NCBI GenBank assembly: GCA_946533395.1
Contig: CAMNBU010000060.1
Coordinates: forward strand, 1-6,326
Length of the DNA stretch: 6,326 bases
Origin: UBA4292 sp002395865
Lineage (GTDB): Bacteria > Bacillota > Clostridia > Lachnospirales > Lachnospiraceae
Reading direction: 5' to 3'
Both the position numbers and the translations under genes were made by a program. Below the pieces are notes generated by a model. It had not been told where the DNA came from. It made no database searches and worked only from the letters and a program-made list of their open reading frames with translations. This document shows, piece by piece, positions 6,126 to 6,326 of the stretch; the stretch's first letter is position 1, and each line of letters opens with the position of its first letter.

Positions 6126-6326
6126 TAATGTTTCTCCTCCGCTGAAACCTCAGCAATCTTAAGAAGTGCCTTAGCAAATCCCGCGTCGCAGACCGCTATG
6201 CTCGATCTGTCCGGCTGTCCGCAGGCGCGGCCCAGCTCCTCGCGTGTGTATTTCTTTATGAGTGGCACTTTATAATATGCGCATTTGTCTGAAAGCTTTT
6301 TGTATGAGGCACTTCCCATATCCTCA
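6125..6326 (-). CDS. ylxQ: L7Ae/YlxQ-family ribosomal-associated protein, 3' part only
   Basis: This is the C-terminal part (about 66 residues) of a small RNA-binding protein of the L7Ae/L30e family, whose 5' end lies beyond the window edge. The visible part begins with E-D followed by MGSASYKKLSDKCAYYKVP, then a basic stretch, EELGRACGQ and an Ala/Val-rich last strand and helix. From memory this lines up with the C-terminal two thirds of Bacillus YlxQ (E-D-A-S...KK...DKC.YYKVP...LG...G). The Met encoded at 6319-6317 sits where that family has an internal residue, and the frame stays open upstream to the window edge, so this Met is not taken as the start. The family is expected to bind kink-turn RNA and sits between ylxR and infB in Bacillota. 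The stop TAA shares one base with the infB ATG (TAATG), which implies translational coupling. The exact cellular role of YlxQ is poorly defined. Confidence 0.9.
   Translation of the reverse strand, partial: EDMGSASYKKLSDKCAYYKVPLIKKYTREELGRACGQPDRSSIAVCDAGFAKALLKIAEVSAEEKH
6134..6140 (-). promoter_or_regulatory. Ribosome binding site of infB
   Basis: On the minus strand this reads GGAGGAG, a near-perfect Shine-Dalgarno sequence. It lies 8 nt upstream of the infB ATG and inside the end of the ylxQ-like gene. It is the strongest ribosome binding site in the window and fixes the infB start. Confidence 0.85.

Noticed and set aside
5366..6177. Overlapping minus-strand frames in the infB 5' region with Arg-, Cys- or Ala-rich products.
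   Set aside because: They are out-of-frame readings of the low-complexity IF-2 extension. Their composition is what a frame shift of such repeats produces, and they lack convincing starts.
6125..6319. A complete 64-residue small protein starting at the ATG at 6319-6317.
   Set aside because: The frame continues open to the window edge, and the Met falls inside the conserved L7Ae-family alignment. It is treated as a truncated longer gene.

Overview
The window is a compact, single-direction gene cluster. Every supported gene lies on the minus strand, so transcription runs from high to low coordinates. It suggests a Clostridia genome, most likely Lachnospiraceae (Bacillota). This rests on the gene order, on the RbfA N-terminus (MRKNSIKNTRINGEVQKELS), on RibF with GKFDGLHRGH, on IF2 with a long Lys/Pro/Ala-rich N-terminal extension, and on a Thr/Pro/Glu-rich linker of the kind common in secreted proteins of that family. 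The family-level placement is inference from protein character, not from a search.

Layout in transcriptional order: the 3' part of an L7Ae/YlxQ-like ribosomal-associated protein (6326-6125, cut by the window edge); infB, translation initiation factor IF-2 (6125-3528); rbfA, ribosome-binding factor A (3524-3114); an nrnA-like DHH/DHHA1 phosphoesterase (3136-2192); truB, tRNA pseudouridine-55 synthase (2192-1263); ribF, bifunctional riboflavin kinase/FAD synthetase (1250-327); and the 5' part of an unrecognised single-pass membrane protein with an acidic repeat linker (334-2, cut by the window edge). This is the conserved downstream half of the nusA-infB operon of Bacillota (rimP-nusA-ylxR-ylxQ-infB-rbfA-nrnA-truB-ribF).

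The genes are packed very tightly. There are TAATG one-base overlaps at ylxQ/infB and nrnA/truB, a 3-nt gap at infB/rbfA, a 23-nt overlap at rbfA/nrnA, a 12-nt gap at truB/ribF and an 8-nt overlap between ribF and the membrane protein. No gene-free stretch exceeds 12 bases. I see no promoter, terminator, RNA gene, mobile element or CRISPR array inside the window. The cluster is probably part of one transcript that starts upstream of the window, with translational coupling at several junctions. IF-2, RbfA, TruB and the YlxQ-like protein serve translation, ribosome maturation and tRNA modification. NrnA degrades short RNA oligonucleotides and pAp, and RibF makes FMN and FAD.

I did not find a previously undescribed system. 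The points most worth a second look are the unknown membrane protein at the low-coordinate end, a departure from the usual Pro-Thr-x-Asn motif in the kinase half of RibF, and the unusual truB/ribF junction.
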